Shown here piece after piece: positions 47,578-57,595 of a stretch of 58,280 nt of DNA. The notes under the pieces were generated by a model. It ran no database searches, was not told where the DNA came from, and saw only the letters and a program-made list of their open reading frames with translations. This DNA is from Rhodospirillaceae bacterium (GTDB lineage: Bacteria > Pseudomonadota > Alphaproteobacteria > Rhodospirillales > JABHCV01), in the NCBI GenBank assembly GCA_014382375.1, contig JACNJU010000068.1, forward strand, positions 1 to 58,280, given 5' to 3'. Numbering within the stretch: the stretch's first letter is position 1; each line of letters begins with the position of its first letter. The position numbers and the translations under genes are program-made.

Positions 47578-47844
47578 TAATACCAAATTGTACTAATAAT
47601 GACCCATAGAGATCGCTTATGCAGCCCGTCGGGCAGGAGGAAAGCCGCAGTCGATGAGGTACATCGTCAAGGTTTTCCGACGCTCTCCGACGGGCTGCAT
47701 AAGGGACCGAAACGGCGGTTTTGCAAGATTTTTGGACGGCCTCGCGCACGTTTTGAAATACACCGCATCACCGCGCCGCACGCTCCTAGCCAAAAGTCTT
47801 GTGAAACCGTCTCTATGAGTCATTATTAGTATAACTTGGTATTA
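47578..47844. mobile_element. 267-bp MITE-like structured element ending at the recG start codon
   Basis: Terminal inverted repeats of 36 bp (47578-47613 and 47809-47844, four mismatches; each begins TAATACCAA and contains TACTAATAATGAC) enclose two further inverted repeats. Arm A pairs 47616-47632 with 47687-47703 (CTTATGCAGCCCGTCGG, perfect 17 bp) with extra pairing inside (CGATG/CATCG). Arm B pairs 47717-47735 with 47790-47808 (15 of 19). The whole element can fold into a two-armed cruciform. Short open frames inside (47459-47749, 47599-47829, 47617-47823) are by-products. No transposase and no clear target duplication are seen. The last base of the right repeat is the A of the recG ATG. 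Confidence 0.8.
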
Positions 47845-49925
47845 TGCGCCCTGAAATTCTTTATCCTCCATTTGAACCGGTGACCAGCCTGAAGGGAATT
47901 GGTCCGCGCATCGCAACGTCGCTGGAAACCCTAAGCGGGCCGCGCATTGTCGATCTTTACTGGCATTTGCCAACGGGCCTTATTGATCGTCGTTACGCGC
48001 CCACCGTTGCTGACGCCATCACAGGAAGGGTCGCTACCCTCACCGTCACCATCGATAAACACATAAAACCCGCCAACAAACGCCTTCCCTACAAGATTAT
48101 CACGTCGGATGACACGGGAACTCTGGTGCTGGTTTTCTTCCATGCCCACGACGATTACCTGAGCAAAACCCTGCCGGAAGGCGAAACCCGCGTGGTCAGT
48201 GGGACGCTGGAGCGCTTTGGCAAGGAATTGCAGATGACCCATCCAGACCGGATCGGCACGGTGGCTGAAATTGACAAGCTGAAATCCGTTGAACCGGTTT
48301 ATCCCTTGACCGCCGGGGTTTCCCTGAAAGTTTTCGGCAAGGCCATGGCCGGGGCGCTGGAACGGGTGCCGGAACTGGCGGAATGGCAGGATCAGGCATT
48401 CTTAAACAAAAACGACTGGAAATCATGGAACCAGTGCCTGATCGAAGCGCACAACCCGCAAAGCGAGTACGATCTCGACCCCACCTGCCCGGCCCGCAAG
48501 CGCCTCGCCTATGATGAGTTGCTGGCTAACCAGTTGGCCTTGTCGTTGATGCGTCTTCACATGCACAAAACTGCTGGGCGTGGCATCCGCGGCGATAACA
48601 GCCTGCAGGATAAAGTGCTGGCTGCCCTACCCTTCAGCCTGACCCCGTCACAAAAAACCTCGCTGGTTGAAATCAGCGACGATATGGCCTCAGACACCCG
48701 CATGTTACGGCTGCTGCAAGGCGATGTCGGCAGTGGCAAGACGATTGTCGCCCTGCTTGCCATGCTGGCCGCTGTCGAGGCCGGAACACAGGCCGTTTTG
48801 ATGGCGCCAACGGAAATTCTGGCGCGCCAGCATCTGGCGACCATCGAAGCGCTGGCCGAAGCCGCCGGAATTGAGGTCAAACTTTTAACCGGACGCGAAA
48901 AAGGCAAAAACCGAAAAGCCATTCTGGAAGGACTGGAAAGTGGGCAAACCCATATCGCCATTGGTACCCACGCGCTGTTTCAGGACGATGTCGCCTTTGC
49001 TGATTTGAGCCTGGCGGTGATTGATGAACAACACCGGTTTGGCGTCCATCAACGCCTGACACTGGCCGCCAAGGGTCAGGCCGTCAACGTGCTGGTGATG
49101 ACGGCGACACCGATCCCCAGGACCTTGATGTTGACCGCTTACGGCGATATGGATGTCTCGCAGTTGCACGAAAAACCGGTCGGTCGGCAGCCCATAAAAA
49201 CAACCACTGTCTCTCTAAGCCGACTGGACGACGTCGTCGGTGCGGTTAAGCGACGTGTGGATGAAGGTGGACGCGCCTATTGGGTCTGCCCGCTTGTCGA
49301 GGAATCTGACGTTCTCGACGTCGCCGCCGCCGAAGACCGCCACCGGGCCCTGGCGCAGGTCTTCGGGGAAAAGGTTGGCCTTGTCCACGGGCGCATGAAA
49401 GGGCCTGAAAAGGACAAGGCCATGGCCGCCTTCGCGGCAGGCGAGATTAGCGTTCTCGTCGCCACAACAGTCATTGAAGTGGGCGTCGATGTTGCCGAAG
49501 CAACGGTGATGGTCATCGAACATGCCGAACGCTTTGGGCTGGCCCAGTTGCACCAGCTGCGGGGGCGTATCGGTCGGGGGGCTGAAAGCTCGAATTGTCT
49601 GCTGGTCTTTCAGGAACCCCTGACACAAACCGCCCATGATCGTCTGCAAACCATGAACGAGACCGATGATGGCTTTGTTATCGCCGAAAAAGACCTTGAA
49701 CTGCGCGGCGCCGGGGAACTGCTGGGAACCCGCCAAAGCGGCTTGCCCGACTTCCGCCTTGCCGACCTCGCCGACCATGCGGATTTGCTGGCAACGGCAA
49801 GAGATGACGCCAAGCTGATCCTCAACAAGGACCCGGACCTGGAAACCCCGCGCGGCAAGGCGCTCCGTACCCTGCTCTACCTGTTCGAGCGCGACGCCGC
49901 CGTGCGTTATTTGCGTTCGGGTTAA
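47844..49925 (+). CDS. recG: ATP-dependent DNA helicase RecG
   Basis: A 693-residue fork-reversal and branch-migration helicase. N-terminal wedge/OB domain ([16 protein letters not shown]), Walker [19 protein letters not shown] box [14 protein letters not shown], and LRGRIGRG in motif VI are visible. The start [18 protein letters not shown] is the normal alphaproteobacterial RecG N-terminus. The region immediately upstream is the right repeat of the MITE-like element and contains no ribosome site, so translation initiation was probably reshaped by the insertion. It converges with putR, sharing stop TTAA. Confidence 0.96.
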   Translation: MRPEILYPPFEPVTSLKGIGPRIATSLETLSGPRIVDLYWHLPTGLIDRRYAPTVADAITGRVATLTVTIDKHIKPANKRLPYKIITSDDTGTLVLVFFHAHDDYLSKTLPEGETRVVSGTLERFGKELQMTHPDRIGTVAEIDKLKSVEPVYPLTAGVSLKVFGKAMAGALERVPELAEWQDQAFLNKNDWKSWNQCLIEAHNPQSEYDLDPTCPARKRLAYDELLANQLALSLMRLHMHKTAGRGIRGDNSLQDKVLAALPFSLTPSQKTSLVEISDDMASDTRMLRLLQGDVGSGKTIVALLAMLAAVEAGTQAVLMAPTEILARQHLATIEALAEAAGIEVKLLTGREKGKNRKAILEGLESGQTHIAIGTHALFQDDVAFADLSLAVIDEQHRFGVHQRLTLAAKGQAVNVLVMTATPIPRTLMLTAYGDMDVSQLHEKPVGRQPIKTTTVSLSRLDDVVGAVKRRVDEGGRAYWVCPLVEESDVLDVAAAEDRHRALAQVFGEKVGLVHGRMKGPEKDKAMAAFAAGEISVLVATTVIEVGVDVAEATVMVIEHAERFGLAQLHQLRGRIGRGAESSNCLLVFQEPLTQTAHDRLQTMNETDDGFVIAEKDLELRGAGELLGTRQSGLPDFRLADLADHADLLATARDDAKLILNKDPDLETPRGKALRTLLYLFERDAAVRYLRSG

Positions 49926-50377
49926 GGTACCGGCACGGCCATGCTGTCGATGACTGTTTCCATAACAACAAAGGTGCTGGTTTGCTGGACGTGCGGCAGC
50001 TTGGCGATGCCTTCGCCAAGGACATGGCGGTACGATCCAATGTTGTCGGTGCGCACCTTAAGCAGATAATCAAAGCCACCGGCGATCATGTGACAGGCCT
50101 GGACGGCTGGAAGTTTGCCAACGGCGGCGTTGAACTCGTCCAGTGCCTGGCTGGTGGTGTCGTCCAGCGTCACCTGAACAAACGACACATGACCGGCGTC
50201 CAGTTTTTCAGGATCAAGCCGGGCGTGGTAGCCGCAAATGACGCCGCTGGATTCCAAACGACGCACCCGCTCAAGACAGGGTGTTTTGCTTAAGCCCACA
50301 ATTTGCGAGAGTTTTGTCATGGTGATGCGCGCATCATCCTGTAAATTTTGCAGGATTTTCCTGTCGATCTTATCCAT
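49922..50377 (-). CDS. putR: Lrp/AsnC-family regulator of proline catabolism
   Basis: A 151-residue Lrp-type regulator: winged helix-turn-helix in residues ~1-55 ([19 protein letters not shown]), then the RAM/AsnC ligand domain ([19 protein letters not shown]). Divergent placement from putA and the sequence type match PutR, which activates putA in response to proline. The frame is open to ATG 50416, which has AAAGG upstream, but MDKIDRKIL at 50377 is the family's normal start and has GGA seven bases before it. Confidence 0.9.
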   Translation of the reverse strand: MDKIDRKILQNLQDDARITMTKLSQIVGLSKTPCLERVRRLESSGVICGYHARLDPEKLDAGHVSFVQVTLDDTTSQALDEFNAAVGKLPAVQACHMIAGGFDYLLKVRTDNIGSYRHVLGEGIAKLPHVQQTSTFVVMETVIDSMAVPVP

Positions 50378-50430
50378 TATACTATCCAGTCCCCACTTAA
50401 GCAGTCCATACGTCATTATTTTTGCCTTTA

Positions 50431-50460
50431 TATAGACGATTCACGCACACACATAGTCAA
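50431..50460 (-). promoter_or_regulatory. Putative putR promoter in the putR-putA gap
   Basis: Leftward TTGACT (50455-50460) and TCTATA (50431-50436) are 18 bp apart. The 158-bp divergent gap also has CA-rich repeats (CACACACA near 50445 and ACACACAC near 50503) that may be PutR contacts. I could not assign a putA promoter with confidence. Confidence 0.35.
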
Positions 50461-50535
50461 AAAAAGTCACATAATCTTCACGTTTTGAGGCACTGTGAGG
50501 ACACACACGCCAGGATTATTGACGGATGATGCCCG

Positions 50536-53500
50536 ATGTCGGATGACCACCTGAAACTGCGCGCCGCGACCCGTGCCGCCTATATTTGTGACGAGACCGA
50601 AGCCGTTGAACACCTGACCCAGGCGATGAAACTCGACCCGGCGGCGCGCCAGCGCATTGAGCAGGCGGCGACCGTTCTTGTCGACAAATTACGCCATGAC
50701 AAACAACCCGGCATGATGGAGACGTTTCTGGCCGAATACGGGTTGAGCACCGATGAGGGCGTCGCCCTGATGTGTCTCGCCGAAGCGCTGCTCAGGGTTC
50801 CCGACAACCTGACCATGGACGCCTTGATTCAGGATAAGATCGCCCCCGCAAATTGGGGCAAACACCTGGGCCAATCCGGATCACCCCTGGTCAATGCTTC
50901 AACCTGGGCATTGATGCTGACGGGTAAAGTGATCGCACCCGAAGATGCCGAGCAACTTGATATTGCCGGTACCGTGAGGGCCATGATCAAGCGCATTGGC
51001 GACCCTGTGGTCCGCAACGCTGTTGGTCAGTCCATGCGGGTGCTGGGGCATCAGTTTGTATTGGGACGCGATATTGGTGAAGCGGTTAAACGCTCTGGCG
51101 GCAACGAGGCCAAGGGCTACACCCATTCCTACGACATGCTGGGCGAAGCCGCCCACTGTGCAATTGACGCACGGCGTTATTTCCTGAGTTATTCCAGCGC
51201 CATCACGGCACTGGCCAAACACTGCACTGACGCAGACCCTCACCTCAATCCCGGAATTTCGGTCAAGCTATCGGCCCTTCATCCGCGCTATGAATTCAGC
51301 CAACGGGAGCGGGCGGTCGAAGAACTGACATCCCGCACCACCAGTCTCGCCTTGCTTGCCAAAAACGCCAACATGGGTTTCAACATTGATGCCGAAGAAG
51401 CCGACCGACTGGATTTGTCACTCGACATTTTCGAAGGCGTGCTCGGCAATCCTGATTTGAAGGGATGGGACGGCTTTGGTGTCGTCGTCCAGTCCTATAT
51501 GCCGCGCGCCCTTGCCGTCATCGACTGGCTCGCCGATTTGGCGACCCGTCTCGACAGGCGGATCATGGTGCGACTGGTCAAGGGCGCTTATTGGGACAGT
51601 GAAATCAAGATTGCGCAGGAACAGGGACTGGCCGGATATCCTGTCTTTACCCGCAAGGTCTCGACAGATATTTCCTACATGGGCTGCGCCCGTCGCCTGT
51701 TTGAACATGCGGACCGAATCTATCCGCAATTCGCCACCCACAACGCTCATACGGTTGCGACTGTTCTGGAAATGGCCGGTGATTTCCAGGATTTCGAATT
51801 TCAGCGCCTCCACGGCATGGGCGAAAGCCTGTTTGAAATACTCAGACAGGACCACGGACGGCGCTGCCGGATTTATGCACCCGTTGGCGTGCACGAAGAC
51901 TTGCTTGCCTATCTGGTTCGCCGGCTTTTGGAAAACGGCGCCAATTCGTCGTTTGTCAATCAGGTCCTCGATGAAAGCGTCGCCTCAAACGATCTGGTCA
52001 GCGATCCGGTCGGGCAAGCCGAAAAACTGGACAGCATTGCCAACCCGCACATCCCCTTACCGGCCGACCTGTTCGGATCAAGCCGGAAAAATTCGCACGG
52101 CTGGAATTTGGCCGACCCGCTTGAACTGGCCGCATTGCAAGAGGGTCGTGACACTTTCAAGGAACAAACCTGGAGCGCCGCCCCGCTGATCGGTGGGGTG
52201 ATGCAGTCGGGTGACAGTCAACCGGTCCTGAACCCTGCCAATCCCGATGATCTGGTTGGTCAGGTCACGCAAGCATCGGCGGTCCATATAGAGGATGCTT
52301 TGACAAGGGCCACGGGCGCTGTCGAAAGCTGGCGCTCTTTACCTGTGAAAGAGCGCGCCGGTTGTCTTTTGCGCCTTGCCGATCTTTACGAGGAAAATGC
52401 TGTTGAACTGATGGCCATGACCGCCCGCGAAGCCGGCAAGACACTTGGCGATTGTGTCGGCGAGCTGCGTGAAGCCGTTGACTTTTGCCGTTACTACGCC
52501 GCCGAAGCCGGATTGAGCGACCAGCAACGCCAGGGCCGCGGGGTCTTCTTGTGCATTTCACCATGGAATTTCCCGCTGGCTATTTTTACCGGCCAGATCG
52601 TCGCCGCCCTGGTCAGTGGCAATGCGGTGATCGCCAAACCGGCTGAACAAACCCCCCTGATCGCCACCCGCGCCATTCAGCTTATGCATCAGGCCGGTAT
52701 TCCCGGTGATGTCCTGCACCTTTTGCCCGGTGACGGGCCCAGCGTCGGCGGGGTGCTGGCCGCCGACCCGCGCGTCAGTGGCGTCTGCTTTACCGGATCC
52801 ACCGATACCGCACGCCTTATCAACGCGACCATGGCCAGCAAAGGCAATCCACGAGCGCCGCTGATTGCTGAAACCGGCGGCCTGAACGCGATGATCGTCG
52901 ATTCAAGCGCCCTGCCCGAACAAGCGGTACGCGACATCGTCACCGCCGCCTTCCAAAGCGCCGGACAACGGTGCTCTGCCCTTCGCGTGTTGTTTGTTCA
53001 GTCAGACATTGCCGAAGGTCTTTTGACTTTGCTGGAAGGTGCCATGGATGAACTTTGCATTGGCGATCCGTGGAACCTGAAAACCGATGTCGGACCCGTC
53101 ATCGACAGCGAAGCCCAGGGTATTATCGACGCCCATTGCCAGAAAATGGAATTGCAGGGTCGCCTGATCCGAAAAATTAAGCATTCGGAAAGTACCGGGT
53201 ATTATGTCAATCCCGCTGCTTACCGCTTAGACAGTATCGCGGAATTAGAGCATGAGATTTTTGGTCCGGTGCTTCACGTCGTCACCTTCGAGGCCGAAGA
53301 CATCGACGAACTGGTCGAGGCCATCAATGCCCGGGGGTACGGGCTGACCATGGGCATTCATACCAGGGTCGATAATCGGGTACAGGACATTTGCGACAAG
53401 GCCAGGGTTGGTAACATCTACGTCAATCGCAACCAGATCGGAGCCTCCGTTGGTGTTCAACCTTTCGGCGGTGAAGGCCTGTCGGGAACCGGACCGAAGG

Positions 53501-54192
53501 CTGGCGGTCCGAATTATCTGGCCCGCTTCACGAAAAAGGATGGGCGTCATGCAGATGGCAGCGCAAACAGCCTTTCGTCTTCAGGCGAAAGCGGTGAGCT
53601 CTCCCGGCTCACCCCGGCAGCGCTTGCGGCACACCGAGCGTGGGATCAATTATCTGATCGAACGGCCATTATCAAAACTGCCGCAGAAGCCTGTTCCGTA
53701 CCGGTTCGCGACTCCATCCTGAATATCATATCGAGCGTTCCAGATTTTTCTGCCAAGGCCATCGATCTTCCGGGACCGACCGGGGAAAGCAACCGCCTGA
53801 CCATGCATGGCCGTGGGGTCTTCGTTTGCTTAGGGGGAATCACGCAAGCCGCACTGGCCTTGCTGCTTGGTAACGCGGTTATCGTTCCTAAAGATGATGA
53901 GGCGGAACGGTTTTGTGCGAAATTGCCGACGGGCCTACTTGGAATCGTTGACAAACTAACGCTTGAGGACATCGAAACCACACCAGACCTGGCCGGTGTT
54001 GTCTTTGAGGGAGACGCTGAAACCCACCGCGCCATCAGAGGATTCCTGGCAGCACGACCGGGAGCCATTTTGCCGCTGATTGATGATCTGTCGGACTGGC
54101 GTCAGATGCTGATCGAGCGCGCCCTTTGTATCGACACCACAGCCTCTGGCGGTAACGCCGCCCTGTTGGCATCGGCGGGGCTTGCTGACTAG
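50536..54192 (+). CDS. putA: Bifunctional proline dehydrogenase / P5C dehydrogenase
   Basis: A 1218-residue PutA oxidising proline to glutamate in two steps with channelling. The PRODH barrel (about 150-470) shows KGAYWDSEIK, FATHNAHTV and EFQRLHGMGE; the P5CDH part (about 540-1010) shows SPWNFPLAIFTGQI, the general-base Glu in AETGGLNAM and the nucleophile Cys in GQRCSALRV. A C-terminal extension (~1060-1218) is the aldehyde-dehydrogenase-like tail of long type PutAs. There is no N-terminal ribbon-helix-helix, so it does not regulate itself; PutR next door takes that role. Upstream ATGs at 50526 and 50529 are out of frame. Confidence 0.97.
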   Translation: MSDDHLKLRAATRAAYICDETEAVEHLTQAMKLDPAARQRIEQAATVLVDKLRHDKQPGMMETFLAEYGLSTDEGVALMCLAEALLRVPDNLTMDALIQDKIAPANWGKHLGQSGSPLVNASTWALMLTGKVIAPEDAEQLDIAGTVRAMIKRIGDPVVRNAVGQSMRVLGHQFVLGRDIGEAVKRSGGNEAKGYTHSYDMLGEAAHCAIDARRYFLSYSSAITALAKHCTDADPHLNPGISVKLSALHPRYEFSQRERAVEELTSRTTSLALLAKNANMGFNIDAEEADRLDLSLDIFEGVLGNPDLKGWDGFGVVVQSYMPRALAVIDWLADLATRLDRRIMVRLVKGAYWDSEIKIAQEQGLAGYPVFTRKVSTDISYMGCARRLFEHADRIYPQFATHNAHTVATVLEMAGDFQDFEFQRLHGMGESLFEILRQDHGRRCRIYAPVGVHEDLLAYLVRRLLENGANSSFVNQVLDESVASNDLVSDPVGQAEKLDSIANPHIPLPADLFGSSRKNSHGWNLADPLELAALQEGRDTFKEQTWSAAPLIGGVMQSGDSQPVLNPANPDDLVGQVTQASAVHIEDALTRATGAVESWRSLPVKERAGCLLRLADLYEENAVELMAMTAREAGKTLGDCVGELREAVDFCRYYAAEAGLSDQQRQGRGVFLCISPWNFPLAIFTGQIVAALVSGNAVIAKPAEQTPLIATRAIQLMHQAGIPGDVLHLLPGDGPSVGGVLAADPRVSGVCFTGSTDTARLINATMASKGNPRAPLIAETGGLNAMIVDSSALPEQAVRDIVTAAFQSAGQRCSALRVLFVQSDIAEGLLTLLEGAMDELCIGDPWNLKTDVGPVIDSEAQGIIDAHCQKMELQGRLIRKIKHSESTGYYVNPAAYRLDSIAELEHEIFGPVLHVVTFEAEDIDELVEAINARGYGLTMGIHTRVDNRVQDICDKARVGNIYVNRNQIGASVGVQPFGGEGLSGTGPKAGGPNYLARFTKKDGRHADGSANSLSSSGESGELSRLTPAALAAHRAWDQLSDRTAIIKTAAEACSVPVRDSILNIISSVPDFSAKAIDLPGPTGESNRLTMHGRGVFVCLGGITQAALALLLGNAVIVPKDDEAERFCAKLPTGLLGIVDKLTLEDIETTPDLAGVVFEGDAETHRAIRGFLAARPGAILPLIDDLSDWRQMLIERALCIDTTASGGNAALLASAGLAD

Positions 54193-54980
54193 GATTTGTC
54201 TTTTGTTACCAGTATGGGGGTGCGCTGGGCCTCGCGCAGCACGTCCATCTCTTCATACGTTGCGGCAGATACTTGTGGTACGGCCTGTTCCGCTGCCGGA
54301 CGGTGGTCCGGCGGGGTGACGATGCCGCCGGAAATAACCATTTTGAGCGCTTCTTCAACGCTCATGGACAGGGGCACCAATTCCTTCTTTGGCACGAACA
54401 ATAAAAACCCGGAGGTCGGGTTGGGCGTCGTCGGCAGGAAAATGTTGATACATTCTTCCTTGGTAAGGTTTTGCACTTCACCTTTGGTGCGCCCGGTAAT
54501 GAAAGCAATGGCCCACATGCCACGCCTTGGGTATTCAACCAGAACCGCCTCGCGAAAGGCATTCGACTGTTGGGCCAGCACCGTTTCCAAAATCTGTTTA
54601 ATGGCACTGTAAAAACCGCGGATCACCGGCATTCGATTGAGCAACCGCTCGCTTGTGCGCAGATACAGGCGACCGACAAAGCCGGCCGTTAATGCGCCAA
54701 TCAGGGTTAAAACAACGAAAACAACGACAAGTCCCAGCCCCGGGGTACCAAACGGCAGATACGTTTCCGGGCTGTATTTCAGCGGAATCAGCGGCGTCAC
54801 TTTGCTATCGACAAAGTTGATAAACAGCCAGGCCAGATAAAATGTGATCGAGATTGGCGCCGTAATCAGGACACCGGCCAGAAAATAGGCCCGCAGCCGC
54901 CCCGTAAAACTTATTTTAACGGGCTTTCCCGGTGTTTCATCACCTGTTGGATCATCCATGTTGTCGCTTGTTTCATTCAT
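54189..54980 (-). CDS. DUF502 inner-membrane protein
   Basis: A 263-residue protein with two strong membrane helices (about 33-55 and 78-102) and a soluble C-terminal domain. The stretch RLLNRMPVIRGFYSAIKQI followed by FLPTTPNPTSGFLLFVP is the DUF502 signature. Function is not established for this family. ATG 54980 is preferred over an in-frame TTG at 54998. The stop overlaps the putA stop: CTAG at 54189-54192 gives TAG on both strands. About 36 bp separate it from the upstream hydrolase gene, so they may be co-transcribed. Confidence 0.88.
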   Translation of the reverse strand: MNETSDNMDDPTGDETPGKPVKISFTGRLRAYFLAGVLITAPISITFYLAWLFINFVDSKVTPLIPLKYSPETYLPFGTPGLGLVVVFVVLTLIGALTAGFVGRLYLRTSERLLNRMPVIRGFYSAIKQILETVLAQQSNAFREAVLVEYPRRGMWAIAFITGRTKGEVQNLTKEECINIFLPTTPNPTSGFLLFVPKKELVPLSMSVEEALKMVISGGIVTPPDHRPAAEQAVPQVSAATYEEMDVLREAQRTPILVTKDKS

Positions 54981-55016
54981 CGCGACACCATCCACCAAAG
55001 GACAGGGGAAAGCAAC

Positions 55017-55889
55017 TCACTGTTTAAAAAAATCAAACAGGGCGCGGAAGGTCTCATCGGGATTTTCTTCAGCAAGAAAGTGGCCGCAGTTGATCGCTTG
55101 ACCATGGGCATCCCGGGCCCGTTCATGCCAGGTTTCCAGAACATCGTAACTGCTGTCCATAAGCCCGTTCTTGCCCCACAGAACCAATAACGGGCATTCC
55201 ACCAACTTGTCCATATCGGCCTCGTCGTGGACCATATCTATGCTCGCCGCCGCCCGGTAATCCTCACACGAAGCATGAATGGTTTCAGGCATGGAGTAAC
55301 AGCGAATGTATTCGGCCATGGCTTCATCTGTAAAGCCGCTCGTGGAAGCGCTCCAGTGACCAAGTTTCTGACGTAAATAGAATTCCGGGTCATTGCCGAT
55401 TAACCGTTCGGGCAATCCACCTGGCTGGATCAGAAAGAACCAGTGATAGTAACCACTGGCGACCTTCTGATTGACGGTGGTGAAAATTTTATGAGTTGGG
55501 ACGATATCAAGGACCGATGCCTTTAAGATTTTTTCTGGATGATCCAGGGCCATGCGGTGGGTTACCCGACCGCCGCGATCATGACCGGCAACAAAAAATT
55601 TCTCATACCCCAAACTTTCCATGACCTGAACCTGATCGCCCGCCATTGCCCGTTTTGAATACCCCTCATGGGCGTCACCGCCGGGGGGTTTGGAACTGTC
55701 GCCATATCCGCGCAGGTCGGGTATGACGACGCTGAAATCTTCTGCCAGCCTGTGGGCAATCTTGTGCCACATGACATGGGTCTGAGGGTAACCGTGCAGA
55801 AGCAATAAAGGCGGCCCGTTACCGCCTTTTTGCAAATTGATCTCGGCACCATCGGTCTTGATGCGCGCGCGCTCAAACCCTTCGAACAT
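55017..55889 (-). CDS. Alpha/beta hydrolase of the haloacetate (fluoroacetate) dehalogenase type
   Basis: A 290-residue hydrolase with an Asp nucleophile: Asp104 in GHDRGGR, acid Asp128, and His270 in NCGHFLAEE. Residues that define fluoroacetate dehalogenases are present: Arg105 and Arg108 (carboxylate binding), His149-Trp150 (YHWFF) and Tyr211 (CEDYRAA), which form the halide pocket. Haloacetate cleavage is thus plausible; epoxide hydrolysis is the alternative. AGGATG lies seven bases before the ATG. No haloacid genes are nearby. Confidence 0.85.
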   Translation of the reverse strand: MFEGFERARIKTDGAEINLQKGGNGPPLLLLHGYPQTHVMWHKIAHRLAEDFSVVIPDLRGYGDSSKPPGGDAHEGYSKRAMAGDQVQVMESLGYEKFFVAGHDRGGRVTHRMALDHPEKILKASVLDIVPTHKIFTTVNQKVASGYYHWFFLIQPGGLPERLIGNDPEFYLRQKLGHWSASTSGFTDEAMAEYIRCYSMPETIHASCEDYRAAASIDMVHDEADMDKLVECPLLVLWGKNGLMDSSYDVLETWHERARDAHGQAINCGHFLAEENPDETFRALFDFFKQ

Positions 55890-55924
55890 CGGGTTTCATC
55901 CTTCCTGAACCAGAAAAGCTGGCG

Positions 55925-56323
55925 TTACCCGTCGCCCTCTGCAGGGGCTGCCGGTTTTATACTCTCTGCCTTGGCTTTGGACATCCGCCTGACATGATCG
56001 GCGAGAATATTAAGCAGTCCACGCAGGAAAGGATCTGCTTTCTTCATTTTTGCCTCAAACATCTGGCGGCTGATAACAATGGCGGCACCGCCTTGAGAAG
56101 CCCGGGCCGTGGCCATGCGATTGCTGTTGTCGAGCAGGGCCATTTCGCCAATGATGCCGCCCTGACCGACCGTGGCCAGAACAAGTTCGTGTTCTTCTCC
56201 GGCATTTTTGACGATCTCGACTTCACCCGACTGCAGGACGAAGGCAAGGTTGCCATCCTCGCCTTCCTTGAAAATCTTGTCACCCGCCTGAAAGACTTTC
56301 CGCTCAAGAACTCTGTCTGACAT
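55925..56323 (-). CDS. Stand-alone cyclic-nucleotide-binding domain protein
   Basis: A 132-residue protein that is almost entirely one CAP-family cNMP-binding domain: VFQAGDKIFKEGEDGNLAFVL, then the phosphate-binding cassette GIIGEMALLDNSNRMATARA with Glu and Arg in place. There is no DNA-binding or catalytic domain; the last ~20 residues are Ala/Pro/Glu-rich. GGGGAG lies six bases before the ATG. It may act as a cAMP/cGMP sensor or a subunit of a larger complex; partners are not evident. Confidence 0.85.
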   Translation of the reverse strand: MSDRVLERKVFQAGDKIFKEGEDGNLAFVLQSGEVEIVKNAGEEHELVLATVGQGGIIGEMALLDNSNRMATARASQGGAAIVISRQMFEAKMKKADPFLRGLLNILADHVRRMSKAKAESIKPAAPAEGDG

Positions 56324-56391
56324 TCTCGCTCTCCCCGGTATTTGTTTTTATTACTTCTCCATCATATCTTTAAATAGACAAAAAAGGGACC

Positions 56392-57492
56392 CTAATTACC
56401 GGGAATAATTTGCCACGACTGAAGCATATGACCCGCAATCGCGCCGTAACGCTGATAGCGGTCTTCCGGTGCGGCGTAGGACCAGACATGAACGATGCCA
56501 TTATCCGGTCGCGCCAACACCACAGTCCATTGCTTGTATTTCTGATTATTACGCTCGTACTCAACGGTAAACTGAAGACCATTCAGGGTTAGCCCGTCTT
56601 TTGCGTATCGGTAAGCGCCTTGTCCTGGAAAGCGAACGCTGGAATCTGCGGCCTTAAGCTGGCGCTTCAAATCTGCAACAACCCGTTCAGTTGCCTGGGT
56701 TATGTTGGCAGCGCCAGCTGGTGGTTGAACATTCTGAATATGGATGGTGGCGAAATAGGCGGGCGTTCCCTTCTTGCCACTAATGACGATAAACTGACCT
56801 CTACCCTGCTCCACCCTCCATGAAAACGGATAGTCGATTGTAAATCCAAGTCCGCCATCTTTCAGATGCTGAACCTTGCCCGCCATCATTTCAACAAGGC
56901 CATCACCAGCGGCGACTGACACGTTTCCATCCTTGCCACCATGGGCAGGGCGAAAACTTTGCAAAACCCAGTTAAAATCACCTATCAACTTGTCAAATTC
57001 CTGGGGGGGCGCAATAAAAATAAAGGCGTAATCAAATTTGCTATCTCGTGTGATGATAACGCGAACCCTCGACCCGGCCCCTTCATACAATGCTTCAAAT
57101 GCCGGAAGCCCTGCCAGTTTGGATGGTTGTCCACCCAGTTTGCGAGACCATGGACGACCGTTGCCAAGGTAGCGCTGTTCAAGCCTGGACATCAAATCGG
57201 GAAGCGGCGTACCTGTCTTCGCGTCACTCGTTTGCACTGTGATCATGTAACCCTTTCGCGACTTCATGGCGATGCCGCTGACTTCGTCACGGTGCTCGAC
57301 AATGGCACCTGGTGGAATGGCAATCAGATAACCTTGTTTGGGGTGGCGAAACATCATCGCGCCACGTTGTTCACCGACGCCAGGTGTCTGAACCTGATTT
57401 TCAGGTGCTGGCCGTTGTCCTGCTTGCTGGGCAGCCCCCTGCCCGACCCAAATCAGTCCCCAGACAAAAACCAGTAAAGCAAAACGAAACAT
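56392..57492 (-). CDS. Secreted protein with two repeated PsbP-like domains, function unknown
   Basis: A 366-residue protein with a signal peptide (MFRFALLVFVWGLIWVGQG, cleaved near AAQQ). After a Pro/Gln-rich linker come two similar domains, about residues 45-175 (GYLIAIPPG... ending DFNWVLQSFRPA) and 210-366 (GLGFTIDYPFSWRVEQ... ending GHMLQSWQIIPG). This tandem arrangement resembles PsbP/Mog1-fold lipoprotein-like proteins, but that is fold-level intuition only. ATG 57492 has AAGGA seven bases upstream. Confidence 0.75.
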   Translation of the reverse strand: MFRFALLVFVWGLIWVGQGAAQQAGQRPAPENQVQTPGVGEQRGAMMFRHPKQGYLIAIPPGAIVEHRDEVSGIAMKSRKGYMITVQTSDAKTGTPLPDLMSRLEQRYLGNGRPWSRKLGGQPSKLAGLPAFEALYEGAGSRVRVIITRDSKFDYAFIFIAPPQEFDKLIGDFNWVLQSFRPAHGGKDGNVSVAAGDGLVEMMAGKVQHLKDGGLGFTIDYPFSWRVEQGRGQFIVISGKKGTPAYFATIHIQNVQPPAGAANITQATERVVADLKRQLKAADSSVRFPGQGAYRYAKDGLTLNGLQFTVEYERNNQKYKQWTVVLARPDNGIVHVWSYAAPEDRYQRYGAIAGHMLQSWQIIPGN

Positions 57493-57595
57493 CGGTTTTT
57501 CCTTGATCACACACGAAGACTGACAAACAGTCCCATCATGGCTATTATTTCATCAGCAGTATACTTCGTGACATATTAATGAAAGCAATACACGC

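Noticed and set aside
47459-47829. Short open frames inside the MITE-like element (47459-47749, 47599-47829, 47617-47823)
   Set aside because: They run across inverted-repeat arms on both strands, have no recognisable domain, and arise from the repeat composition.
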